This document shows, in pieces, positions 1-8,062 of a DNA stretch of 13,709 nucleotides. The position numbers were made by a program, and so were the translations under genes. The notes under the pieces are model-generated. The model saw only the letters and a list, made by a program, of their open reading frames with translations. It made no database searches and was not told the origin of the DNA. Position 1 is the first letter of the stretch, and each line of letters starts with the position of its first letter. This stretch comes from PVC group bacterium (GTDB lineage: Bacteria > Verrucomicrobiota > Kiritimatiellia > SS1-B-03-39 > UBA6053). The DNA lies in contig PXDP01000158.1 of assembly GCA_003565035.1 (NCBI GenBank), positions 1 to 13,709 on the forward strand. Direction: 5' to 3'.

Positions 1-20
1 ATGGGGGAAAGAGAAGTGGG

Positions 21-87
21 GTCAGAATGATGGACGTCAGAATGATGTGGAGGAAGAAAAGGCAGAATAATTATGGGCAGAATAATG
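21..87. repeat. Four spaced G(T/G)CAGAATRAT repeats upstream of recQ
   Basis: Four near-identical 12-mers lie at 21-32 and 36-47 (GTCAGAATGATG), 61-72 (GGCAGAATAATT) and 76-87 (GGCAGAATAATG). Start-to-start distances are 15, 25 and 15 bases, all multiples of five. No coding frame with family similarity covers them, and positions 1-186 otherwise hold only purine-rich sequence. I recall similar CAGAAT repeats in intergenic DNA of verrucomicrobial and lentisphaeral genomes; their function is unknown to me. The copies are direct, short and irregularly spaced, so this is not a CRISPR array. Confidence 0.7.
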
Positions 88-173
88 AGGTGGGGGAGTG
101 AGGAATGACGAGTGTTTTGCTTGTGGAGGGCAGGATACGGAGTGATTGGACTGATTCGTGGGGTGGCGTGATG

Positions 174-179
174 AGGAGG
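174..179 (+). promoter_or_regulatory. Shine-Dalgarno site favouring a GTG start for recQ
   Basis: AGGAGG lies 7 bases before the GTG at 187. This is the best ribosome binding site near the recQ 5' end. The ATGs at 226 and 238, which would give a more family-typical N-terminus, have no comparable site. Confidence 0.5.
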
Positions 180-186
180 GTGCGTC

Positions 187-2307
187 GTGTCTTGGAATCG
201 TCTTGGTTTTTGTTCTGGATTGCATATGGAAAACCCTATGCTTGAAAAGGTTTTGCAGCGACATTTTGGTTTTGACCGCTTCCGGGATGGGCAGGGGGAG
301 GTGGTGGAGTCGGTCATGCGGGGGGAGGATGCGGTGGTGGTGATGCCGACGGGATCGGGCAAATCGCTGTGTTATCAGTTGCCCGCGATGGAACTGCCGG
401 GGTTGACGCTGGTGATTTCGCCGCTGATTGCGCTGATGAAGGATCAGGTGGAGGGCCTAGTGCGGCGTTTCCGGGTGCCGGCCACGTTTTTGAATTCGAC
501 GCTGGATTGGCGGGAGATGCGGGAGCGCATGGACGCGGCGCGGGCGGGGCGGGTGAAGATGCTGTATGTGGCGCCGGAGCGGCTGAAAGATCCGGCTTTT
601 GTTAAGCTGCTGGAGGCGGTTGAGTTGTCGCTTATCGCGGTGGACGAGGCGCACTGTGTATCGCAGTGGGGACATGATTTCCGGCCGGATTATCTGCGGA
701 TCGGCCGGATCACGCGGCGCTTTCCGAAGGCGCGGGTGATGGCGCTCACGGCCACGGCGACGGGCAAGGTGCGCGAGGATATTGTTGAGCAACTGGCGCT
801 GGGCAAATACGGTCGGAACAACCCGGCGGTGTTTGTGCGGGGGTTTGAACGGCCGAATTTGATGATCAGTGTGTCGCGTTGTTCCACGCACACCGACAAG
901 ATGATGCATGTGATGCGGGCGGTTCAGGACTGGCGGATCGGCATTATTTACTGTTCCACCCGCAAGCAGGTGGAGAATGTCTGGAAAAAGCTGAATGCCA
1001 AAGGGCTGGATGTACCGATGTATCATGGCGGGATGAGCGATGCGGACCGGGAGCGGATGCAGAACCGTTTCATGAACCGCGAGGTGGATCTGGTGGTGGC
1101 CACCAATGCGTTCGGGATGGGGGTGGACCGCGGGGATGTGCGCTTTGTGCTGCACTGGGATATTCCGGGGAGCATGGAGGCGTATTATCAGGAGATCGGC
1201 CGTGCGGGCCGGGACGGGGCACCGGCCTGGTGCGAGCTGCTTTACAATTTTGCGGATGTGAATACGCAGGAATTTTTTCTGGAGGGGTCGAACCCGTCAC
1301 GGGAGACGATTCTGGAGCTGCTGGGGCTGGTGCGCAAGCGCTGTCTGAAGAGTCCGAAAGTGATTACTGCGGAAATGTGGGCCGAGGATCTGGTGAGCAC
1401 CCGGAATCCGATGGCGGTGCGGACGGCCCTGTATATCCTGGACCGGGCGAACTGCATTCAGCGTCAAAACGAACCCGGCAGCCGCAGTCCGGCAATTATG
1501 GCCAACGAAAAAGTGGACCGGGAAAAACTTGCCGAACAACTGGTGCGATCCGAGGCCAAAGCTGAACGGGACCGCGCCAAGCTGGATGCCATTCTCACCT
1601 ATGTCAACCGGCGTGACTGTCGACACCGGCAGATTTTGCGCTATTTCGGGGACGCCACGGAAATCTCCGGCTGCAAGGCCTGCGATTGCTGCTCCTCCCT
1701 TATGAAACCCGAGACTCCGCCGTTGACCGAGGCGGACTGGGTGGCGGTGCAGAAAATTCTCAGCACCGTGGCGCGGCTGGACGGTCAGTATGGCCGCGCC
1801 CGCATTTCGGAGGTGCTCAAGGGCTCCAACACCAAAGGAATTCAGCAGGCGCATCTGGAGACTCACCGCTGCTATGGTCTGCTCAGCGACTGGCCGCTGA
1901 CCGCGATTGTGCAGGCGATTGACGCGCTGCTGGAGGATGGCTGTCTGACACAGACGCCGGGGGAATATCCGATGCTGACGATGACCGAGCGAGGGCGCGA
2001 TGCGGTCTGGCGCAAAGTGGAACCGCAGGTGCGGCTGAAAACCCCCAGGCGCCGTCCGCAGGCCACCTCCACCAAACCCGGTGCTCCGGGGGAGGACGAT
2101 CTGGTGCAGAAGCTCAAAAAATGGCGCACCCGCCGGGCCATCATCACTAAAATGAAGCCCTATCAGGTGCTCACCAACCGCACGATTGATGCCCTGGCGG
2201 AAGAGCGGCCCGCAACGCTGGAAGACCTGGCGCAGGTGCCGGGTATTGGTCCCGCAAAGCTGAGCCGCTATGGGGAAGAACTTTTGAAGTTGATGGGGAA
2301 TGGGTAA
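187..2307 (+). CDS. recQ: RecQ-family ATP-dependent DNA helicase
   Basis: A 3'-5' DNA helicase for recombination and fork repair in the cytoplasm. Counting from GTG 187 (706 residues), the Walker A motif PTGSGK is at 54-59, the Walker B DEAH box at 153-156 followed by the RecQ signature CVSQWGHDFRPDY, and motif VI QEIGRAGRDG at 335-344. The zinc-binding cysteines are C478, C496, C499 and C502, with the same spacing as E. coli RecQ. An RQC winged-helix region lies at about 519-608 and an HRDC domain (VPGIGPAKLSRYGEELL) at about 636-704. It is longer than E. coli RecQ (about 610 residues), mainly because of some 90 extra residues between motif VI and the zinc site. GTG 187 has an AGGAGG site; ATG 226 and ATG 238 are alternatives and remove only the non-conserved first 13 or 17 residues. 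Codons end mostly in G in the first half and in C near the 3' end. Confidence 0.95.
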   Translation: MSWNRLGFCSGLHMENPMLEKVLQRHFGFDRFRDGQGEVVESVMRGEDAVVVMPTGSGKSLCYQLPAMELPGLTLVISPLIALMKDQVEGLVRRFRVPATFLNSTLDWREMRERMDAARAGRVKMLYVAPERLKDPAFVKLLEAVELSLIAVDEAHCVSQWGHDFRPDYLRIGRITRRFPKARVMALTATATGKVREDIVEQLALGKYGRNNPAVFVRGFERPNLMISVSRCSTHTDKMMHVMRAVQDWRIGIIYCSTRKQVENVWKKLNAKGLDVPMYHGGMSDADRERMQNRFMNREVDLVVATNAFGMGVDRGDVRFVLHWDIPGSMEAYYQEIGRAGRDGAPAWCELLYNFADVNTQEFFLEGSNPSRETILELLGLVRKRCLKSPKVITAEMWAEDLVSTRNPMAVRTALYILDRANCIQRQNEPGSRSPAIMANEKVDREKLAEQLVRSEAKAERDRAKLDAILTYVNRRDCRHRQILRYFGDATEISGCKACDCCSSLMKPETPPLTEADWVAVQKILSTVARLDGQYGRARISEVLKGSNTKGIQQAHLETHRCYGLLSDWPLTAIVQAIDALLEDGCLTQTPGEYPMLTMTERGRDAVWRKVEPQVRLKTPRRRPQATSTKPGAPGEDDLVQKLKKWRTRRAIITKMKPYQVLTNRTIDALAEERPATLEDLAQVPGIGPAKLSRYGEELLKLMGNG

Positions 2308-2316
2308 GCGTTACAG

Positions 2317-2345
2317 ACTCAGCCACTATTATGAGTTCTTTTTTT
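2317..2345 (+). terminator. Weak possible rho-independent terminator after recQ
   Basis: ACTCA (2317-2321) can pair with TGAGT (2332-2336) across a 10-base loop, followed by TC and a run of seven T (2339-2345). The stem is only 5 bp and A/T-containing. It is in the right place, 10 bases after the recQ stop, but it is a poor hairpin, so recQ and lipA may still be read together. Confidence 0.3.
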
Positions 2346-2414
2346 CAGTTTTATGCCTCACGGCCTTTACTTTTGCAATGGCCCCGCATTGACGGAAGGC
2401 CTGCGGGCGGGTAT

Positions 2415-2419
2415 GGAGG
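2415..2419 (+). promoter_or_regulatory. Ribosome binding site setting the lipA start
   Basis: GGAGG ends 5 bases before the ATG at 2425. It decides against the in-frame ATG at 2353 and overlaps the ATG at 2413. The resulting protein begins MDKPNRFPPW, as LipA proteins do. Confidence 0.6.
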
Positions 2420-2424
2420 TGCGT

Positions 2425-3324
2425 ATGGATAAACCAAATCGCTTTCCCCCCTGGATTCGCCGCAGTTTGCAGACGAACAAGGACTTCACGCAGGTTCATG
2501 GTCTGGTGAAATCGCTGCATCTTCACACCGTATGTGAAGAGGCGAAATGTCCGAACCGTCATGAGTGCTGGAGTAGCGGCACGGCCACGGTGATGATTCT
2601 CGGGGATGTGTGCACGCGGAGCTGCGGCTTTTGTTCGGTAAAATCCGGGCGGCCTCCGGAACTGGACGCCCTGGAGCCGCGCCGGGTGGCGGCGGCGGCC
2701 AAAGAAATGAAGCTGGAGCATATCGTGATTACCAGTGTGAACCGCGACGACCAGCTCGACGGCGGGGCCACGATTTTTGCGGAGACGATTGAGGCGGTCA
2801 AAGACATGTGTCCGGGCATTACGGTGGAGGTGTTGACTCCCGATTTTGAAGGCCGGCTGGAGAGTCTGGAGATTTTGTTGCGTTCCGCGCCGCATGTCTA
2901 TTCGCACAACATTGAGACGGTGCGGCATTTGCAGGCACAGATCCGGCCGCAGGCCAATTACGGCCGGTCCCTCTGGGCGCTGCAGACTGCGTCGGAGTGG
3001 GAGCCGAACCTTGAAGTGAAATCGGGGCTGATGGTGGGGCTGGGCGAAACTGAGGACCAGGTGTACGAAACCCTGGAGGATTTGGTGGCTCACGGGGTGA
3101 CCATGCTGACCATTGGCCAGTATTTGCGGCCTTCGAAGGATCACGAGCCGGTGCACCGCTTTGTGACGCCCGATGAGTTCGCCCGCTATGAGACGCGGGC
3201 CCGGGAGATGGGTTTCCATGCTGTGGCCAGCGGTCCGTTTGTGCGCTCTTCGTACAAAGCCGAGACGCTTTATGCAGAAATGCTGGCGTATCGCGGCGAA
3301 AAGGCGGTCCATGAAGCGGTCTGA
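2425..3324 (+). CDS. lipA: Lipoyl synthase (radical SAM)
   Basis: Inserts two sulfur atoms into protein-bound octanoyl groups to make lipoyl-lysine on 2-oxoacid dehydrogenase E2 subunits and GcvH. It is cytoplasmic and uses two 4Fe-4S clusters. From ATG 2425 (299 residues, normal for the family), the auxiliary-cluster cysteines are C37-x4-C42-x5-C48 and the radical-SAM cluster is C63-x3-C67-x2-C70. The C-terminal RSSY motif (274-277) supplies the serine ligand of the auxiliary cluster. Other family signatures are ITSVNRDD, EVLTPDF and HNIETV. The in-frame upstream ATG at 2353 would add 24 residues with no family similarity. The 3' end overlaps the next gene by 14 bases. No lipB is in view. 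Confidence 0.97.
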   Translation: MDKPNRFPPWIRRSLQTNKDFTQVHGLVKSLHLHTVCEEAKCPNRHECWSSGTATVMILGDVCTRSCGFCSVKSGRPPELDALEPRRVAAAAKEMKLEHIVITSVNRDDQLDGGATIFAETIEAVKDMCPGITVEVLTPDFEGRLESLEILLRSAPHVYSHNIETVRHLQAQIRPQANYGRSLWALQTASEWEPNLEVKSGLMVGLGETEDQVYETLEDLVAHGVTMLTIGQYLRPSKDHEPVHRFVTPDEFARYETRAREMGFHAVASGPFVRSSYKAETLYAEMLAYRGEKAVHEAV

Positions 3325-4054
3325 CCGCGCTCCCAGTTCTTTGCCGGCTCCGGTGCCGCTGGATCCGCTGATGCTCCAGAATTATCTGGTGATCATGCCC
3401 GCGTTCAATGAATCGCGCTTTATCGAGCGGCTGGTGCGGGAATTGCGGGAGCTGTCGATTCAGGTGCTGGTGGTGGACGACGGGTCCACGGACGGCACCG
3501 GCGATCTGGCGGAGGGGGCGGGTGCGCATGTGATTCGTGTGGACACCAACGGCGGCAAAGGTGCGGCTCTGGCCCGCGGCTTTGAATATGCTGATCAGGA
3601 GGGGTATGATGCCGTGGTGACCATGGACAGCGACGGTCAGCATGATCCGCATGATGTTCTGCGTTTTTTCGATATTTACAATCGCACCGGGATCCCGGTG
3701 CTTGTGGGCAACCGCACGTTTGACCGCAAACGCATGCCCTGGATCCGGCGGTTCACCAATGACCGCATGAGTTCCATGATTAACCGCCATATGAAGCAAT
3801 TTATCGCGGACACCCAAAATGGCTTCCGCCTGTATCAGACTGATGTGATTAATATGGTCCGCTCCGACAGCACCGGCTTCGCGGCGGAATCGGAAATTCT
3901 CCTCAAACTCGACGAGATCGGGATCCGCATGGGCTCCGTTCCGGTGGCGGCCCGCTACGGCACCGAGAAAAGCTACATTCGTCCCGTGCACGACACCCGT
4001 CTCTTTTTTGCCATGATGCGCAAATACTTGCATAAACCCAGACACGCGGCCTGA
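3311..4054 (+). CDS. Family 2 glycosyltransferase, DPM1/polyprenyl-phosphate type
   Basis: Likely transfers a sugar from a nucleotide sugar to a polyprenyl phosphate or similar acceptor at the inner face of the membrane. The GT-A fold motifs in the 247-residue product are IMPAFNES (28-35), VVDDGSTDGTG (54-64), NGGKGAALARGF (80-91) and the metal-binding DSD at 106-108 in MDSDGQHDP. No transmembrane segment follows the catalytic domain, unlike the DPM-GtrA fusions. The start at ATG 3311 sits inside lipA (14-base overlap, AAGGCGG just upstream), suggesting translational coupling. ATG 3371 is an alternative that begins three residues before the first beta strand and removes a proline-rich leader of 20 residues. 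Acceptor and sugar cannot be read from the sequence. Codon ends shift from G to C along the gene. Confidence 0.85.
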   Translation: MKRSDRAPSSLPAPVPLDPLMLQNYLVIMPAFNESRFIERLVRELRELSIQVLVVDDGSTDGTGDLAEGAGAHVIRVDTNGGKGAALARGFEYADQEGYDAVVTMDSDGQHDPHDVLRFFDIYNRTGIPVLVGNRTFDRKRMPWIRRFTNDRMSSMINRHMKQFIADTQNGFRLYQTDVINMVRSDSTGFAAESEILLKLDEIGIRMGSVPVAARYGTEKSYIRPVHDTRLFFAMMRKYLHKPRHAA

Positions 4055-4092
4055 CGTTTCCGGCCGCTGAACGACCAACCCCCTCAGACTTG

Positions 4093-6399
4093 ATGAATCT
4101 TACCCAAACACACGGACGCTTTGACGACAACACCCACGAATACGTGATCACCAACCGCCACACCCCCCGGGCCTGGCACAACTACCTTTGCAACAAAAAC
4201 TGGATGGTCAATATGACCCAGTTCGGCACCTGCGCCGCGTTTTATCAGCCCAGCGGCGAAGGCTACCGGATGAATCTTACCGAAGATCCCGACGGCCGCG
4301 GCGGTCCCCGCCACGTTTATCTGCGCGATGAAGAGAGCCGGGACTGGTGGACGGTGACGGGCGCGGTGGGACCGGAGGATTTTGATGCCTGGGAATGCCG
4401 GGTCGGCGCCAACCGTCAGGTGATGCGCAGTGAGCGCAAAGGGATTGCCGCCGAGTGGGAGGTGATGGTGCCCCGCGAAGACATTCCCGCCGAAGTGTGG
4501 ACCCTGAAGGTGACCAATCAGAGTGCGGAGTCCCGCAAACTCCGGGTGGCACCCTTCATGGAAATGCATCTGACCGGCGGCAGCACGCTGATGGACTTTA
4601 TCGCCGTGCTGGCGGGTCGTTATGTGGAGGACGGCAACTTTATTCTCGGCGAAAACCGCTGTGTAAAATTCCCCAAATACTTCAACGCCTTTTTTGCCTG
4701 CGATCACAAACCCGAAACGGTGACCCTGAACCGCGAGTCGTTCTACGGACCCTACGGCACGCCCGAAAACCCCCGGGCCATGCTCGACGAGCCGGTGCAC
4801 AATCCCAAAGCCGGGACCGATTGGCTGGGCACCTCCCAGCATTTCGTCAAAACCCTGGCCCCCGGTGAAACGTGGACGCTGTCTTTTGCCATCGGCATGT
4901 GTCACGGGGAAGACGAAGGCCGCGAGCACGTCGCAGCCCTGCTGAAACCGGGCTTCATCGATGCGGTGCGCGAAGATCTGGCCGGCTACGCCTCCGAACT
5001 GGCCGGTCACTGGGTGGTGGATACCCCGGACAGCGATTTCGACCGCTGGCCTAATTTCTGGCTGAAACATCAACTGGAGTTTGTCGGCCGCTGGGGCCGG
5101 GTGATTGGCCGCGGCTTCCGCGATGTGCTTCAGGATACGTTTGCGATTTCGCAAACCAATCCCGCGCTGTCCCGGAGCTGTCTGAAAGAAGTGTTCAGTA
5201 AGCAGTATGCTTCCGGCCGCTGTATCCGCGCCTGGCGGCTGCCGAACGGACAGCTCGATGTGCAGCATTATGCCGACAGTCCCTGCTGGATGATCATGGC
5301 CCTCACCCGCTATCTCAAAGAAACCGGTGATATGGCCCTGCTGGATGAGCCGGTGGCCTGGCTGCCCGATGAAAAAAATCCCGACCCCGGCGAAGCGAGC
5401 ATGTGGGAACACGTGCTTCGCGCCCAGCGGCATCTGCTTGAGGATCGCGGTCAGTACGGACTGGTGCGCATCCGTTACGGAGACTGGTGCGACACCATGA
5501 ACGGGGTCGGTGCCGCCGGGGAAGGGGTGAGCGTGATGCTCTCCATGCAGGTGAAATACGGCTGTGATCTGTTTGCGGAACTTGCCGATGTGCTGGGCAA
5601 GCCCGATATCGCCGAAGAAATGCGCACTGCATCGAAAGAACTGCATGAAACTATCCAGGAAAACTGCTGGGACGGCGACTGGTTCATTCGCGCCTTTGAC
5701 GACGAGGGACGCAAAGTCGGGTCCAAAGACACCCAGCCGGAAGACAACGGTTGCGGAAAAATTTTCCTGAATCCGCAGAGCTGGGCAATGATGGCCGGGA
5801 TTTCCACGCCGGGGCAGGAAGTGAAAATGATCGCCGCCGTCCGGGAACATCTTGACACCGGCTATGGCTGCATTCTGCATGCGCCCCCCTTCGAAAAACT
5901 GGTGCCGCGTATTGGGCAAATGACCGCCATGACCGCCGGATTTTACGAAAACGGCAGTGTGTATGTGCACGGAAACGGATTCTGGATGCTGGCGCTGGCG
6001 CAGGCCGGCCATGCCGACGAATCTCTCCGGGCCTGGAAAGCGGTGCTGCCGGTGGTGGACAACAAACCCAACGTGGACAGCGAACCCTACGTGGTGCCCA
6101 ACTATTATATCGGCCCGGCGGGCGGCGAGCGTGCGCAGCGCAATCTCTTCCTGTCGGGCTGGCGGACAGGATCCGCCGCCTGGATGTGGATGGCGCTGTG
6201 GGAGGGGCTGCTCGGGTTCGAATCCGGATACGATGCCCTCACGGTCACCCCCCGGCTGCCCGCTGCCTGGGATCAGGTGACTCTCCGCCGCACCTGGAGA
6301 GGCTGTCCGGTCACGGTGAAGCTGCAGAAAGGGGCTGACGCGCCCGCAACGGTCAAACTGCCCGCGGGGCAGGGCGGCGACTTCGTGCTGAGCGTTTGA
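4093..6399 (+). CDS. GH94-family disaccharide phosphorylase (cellobiose phosphorylase-like)
   Basis: Family members cleave beta-linked disaccharides with inorganic phosphate to give a sugar 1-phosphate and a free sugar, saving ATP. The 768-residue product has no signal peptide and should be cytoplasmic. A GH94 N-terminal beta-sandwich (about 1-275) contains YVITNRHTPRAWHNYL, and the (alpha/alpha)6 barrel (about 310-690) contains GFRDVLQD (341-348), FLNPQSWAMMAG (558-569), YENGSVYVHGN (618-628) and GWRTGSAAWMW (689-699). A C-terminal domain includes ALTVTPRLPAAW. The catalytic acid should be D467 in GDWCD (463-467). Characterised members usually have DWND, so C466 replaces Asn. The protein is slightly shorter than the usual roughly 800 residues. 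ATG 4093 has no Shine-Dalgarno site. It starts 38 bases after the glycosyltransferase gene and ends 70 bases before the GH67-like gene, so co-transcription is likely. Substrate is not predictable: cellobiose, laminaribiose, chitobiose or an aldobionic acid are all possible. Confidence 0.88.
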   Translation: MNLTQTHGRFDDNTHEYVITNRHTPRAWHNYLCNKNWMVNMTQFGTCAAFYQPSGEGYRMNLTEDPDGRGGPRHVYLRDEESRDWWTVTGAVGPEDFDAWECRVGANRQVMRSERKGIAAEWEVMVPREDIPAEVWTLKVTNQSAESRKLRVAPFMEMHLTGGSTLMDFIAVLAGRYVEDGNFILGENRCVKFPKYFNAFFACDHKPETVTLNRESFYGPYGTPENPRAMLDEPVHNPKAGTDWLGTSQHFVKTLAPGETWTLSFAIGMCHGEDEGREHVAALLKPGFIDAVREDLAGYASELAGHWVVDTPDSDFDRWPNFWLKHQLEFVGRWGRVIGRGFRDVLQDTFAISQTNPALSRSCLKEVFSKQYASGRCIRAWRLPNGQLDVQHYADSPCWMIMALTRYLKETGDMALLDEPVAWLPDEKNPDPGEASMWEHVLRAQRHLLEDRGQYGLVRIRYGDWCDTMNGVGAAGEGVSVMLSMQVKYGCDLFAELADVLGKPDIAEEMRTASKELHETIQENCWDGDWFIRAFDDEGRKVGSKDTQPEDNGCGKIFLNPQSWAMMAGISTPGQEVKMIAAVREHLDTGYGCILHAPPFEKLVPRIGQMTAMTAGFYENGSVYVHGNGFWMLALAQAGHADESLRAWKAVLPVVDNKPNVDSEPYVVPNYYIGPAGGERAQRNLFLSGWRTGSAAWMWMALWEGLLGFESGYDALTVTPRLPAAWDQVTLRRTWRGCPVTVKLQKGADAPATVKLPAGQGGDFVLSV

Positions 6400-6469
6400 A
6401 CCGTCCGGGGCAGCCCTCCGGCAAACCCGAAGCGGCGGACACATCCCGCCCCGCAACCTGAACGTCCTT

Positions 6470-8035
6470 ATGAAAAGCGACTCACACTCAATTCATTTTC
6501 TCCCATTAACCCGACATGCGGACTATTTAGAGGCCTGTTGGTCGGCATCTGAAATGCGCGGGATCTGCGGGGTTCATTTTTCCCATAAACTCTGCCACGA
6601 CGCGGCGGATCTGCTGGAGGATCCCGCGCATGCGGCGGAAGCCCGGGAATGGGTTGCCCGTCTGAGGCGCGCCAATCTGGATGTCTGGGTCTGGACCCAT
6701 GAACTTCATCATGTGCCGGCCGAATTTCTGGATGATCAGGGGCGGCTGCGATTCGATGACACCGACTGGCCCGGACTGTTACGGCAAAAGTACCGCCGGT
6801 TTTTAGGTGAAGTGCTTCCGGGAATCACCGGTCTGGTGTTCACCTTTGCGGAAACGCCTTTTGAAATTTATAAAGACAGAGTGGTTGTCTCCGCTCTGTC
6901 CCCTGCGGAACGGCTGAAACGGCTGATGTCCGTGCTGGTGGATATTTGCGCGGAGCATGGTGTGCGGGTTGCTCTGCGGGATTTTGTGTATCGTCCCGAT
7001 GAAGTGGACTCGATGGGGAGGGCGTTACGGGAACTTCCGGCGGATGTGGTTGTCATGAGCAAAGCGGTGCCGCACGACTGGGAGCCTTTTTATCCGTGCA
7101 ATCCGCTGCTGGGAAAGGTGGGAGATCGGGAGCAGTGGGTTGAGTTTGATCTGGGCCTGGAGTACGAAGGGCAGCAGATGCTTCCTTATGCCAATCTGGA
7201 GCAGCATCATACCTGGCTGCTTGCGGCGCGGGCCGCCGGGATTCGTCAGGTCTGTCTGCGTTTGGACCGTTATGACGGCGACTGCGGTCAATCGGCGCTG
7301 TTCACCCCCTGGGGGAAACTCATGCTGAACGCCTTTCAGGCCTGGGACCGGCAGCCGGAGCTTTCCTGTGAAGCGCTTTGGCGCGGTTGGGAGGTCGATC
7401 AGTTTCCCCATGCCGCCCGGGTTTTGCAGATGCTAACCCGCAGCGTGCAGCAGATGGCGTTTCCGTTGCAAAACTGGCTGATGGATCACAGTGTCCTGCC
7501 GTCGTTTGCCTACGCGAAGTCGCACCTTTATGGCGGCAATGCCGCCCGGCTGGCGGAGTGGACCGGTGATCCTGATCAGCTCAAAACTCTTGAATCTTTC
7601 GAGACGTTCCCGGCCGGGTTCCGCGAGCGGCTTGACCGGGAGTCTGCGGCCGCGCTTGTGGAGTTTGCCGAGGCGGAACAGTTGCTCAAGGAGCACCTTT
7701 TCCCTGACCATGCTGATTATGAGATTTGGAGGGACGGGGTCCAGCAAAGCGGTTCTCTGTTACGGCTGCTTGCGGGGTACCGCGATGTGTTTTTCCGCAT
7801 CCGCGAATTACAGATTCACCCCGGAAAAGATCGTGCGGCGGCAGAAAAGGCCTTGGAGGCTTTCAAGGCCCGGACCTTAACGGAGGCTCCACGCTGGTCG
7901 CACCGCCGGCTGACCGGAATGCCTTTCCTCCGGGTGATGAACCGCAGAAAGAAGCACATCGCATCCGACGCCGCGGAAAATCCATTTTCTGCGGTGATCG
8001 CGAGTCTGGAACGCGAACTTGCCGGGCTTTTGTAA
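6470..8035 (+). CDS. Uncharacterised protein with distant GH67 (alpha-glucuronidase)-like TIM barrel
   Basis: I do not recognise a named family with certainty. The 521-residue protein has no signal peptide or membrane segment. Its middle part has the order of segments seen in GH67 alpha-glucuronidases. GITGLVFTFAETPFEIY (118-134) carries a Glu (E128) where GH67 has its acid in a SEGQP segment. HGVRVALRDFVY (163-174) follows. ADVVVMSKAVPHDWEPF (191-207) and NPLLG (211-215) resemble the GH67 stretch 'NVxxQIKNGPIDF...PxSPLFG', and WVEFDLGLEYEGQQ (223-236) resembles 'LELQITQEYLGQ'. The part after residue 290 is helical and rich in Trp and Arg, like the GH67 C-terminal region. The gene lies 70 bases after the GH94 gene on the same strand, which suggests it processes the same or a related sugar inside the cell. 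The start at ATG 6470 lacks a ribosome binding site. The coding assignment is firm; the function is inference. Confidence 0.6.
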   Translation: MKSDSHSIHFLPLTRHADYLEACWSASEMRGICGVHFSHKLCHDAADLLEDPAHAAEAREWVARLRRANLDVWVWTHELHHVPAEFLDDQGRLRFDDTDWPGLLRQKYRRFLGEVLPGITGLVFTFAETPFEIYKDRVVVSALSPAERLKRLMSVLVDICAEHGVRVALRDFVYRPDEVDSMGRALRELPADVVVMSKAVPHDWEPFYPCNPLLGKVGDREQWVEFDLGLEYEGQQMLPYANLEQHHTWLLAARAAGIRQVCLRLDRYDGDCGQSALFTPWGKLMLNAFQAWDRQPELSCEALWRGWEVDQFPHAARVLQMLTRSVQQMAFPLQNWLMDHSVLPSFAYAKSHLYGGNAARLAEWTGDPDQLKTLESFETFPAGFRERLDRESAAALVEFAEAEQLLKEHLFPDHADYEIWRDGVQQSGSLLRLLAGYRDVFFRIRELQIHPGKDRAAAEKALEAFKARTLTEAPRWSHRRLTGMPFLRVMNRRKKHIASDAAENPFSAVIASLERELAGLL

Positions 8036-8062
8036 CGGCGGGCCGGGTGCTGGGGTTCCGGT

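Noticed and set aside
21..87. CRISPR-like array
   Set aside because: Only four 12-base direct repeats with 3- and 13-base gaps; there are no spacers of uniform length and no cas genes.
2329..3312. A 327-codon minus-strand frame opposite lipA
   Set aside because: It is the shadow of an intact LipA gene with all cysteine motifs in place.
4084..6456. A 790-codon open frame on the minus strand opposite the GH94 gene
   Set aside because: It mirrors the GH94 frame, has no family motifs and is rich in His, Gly and Pro, as expected when reading opposite codons that end in C or G. The plus frame carries clear GH94 signatures throughout.
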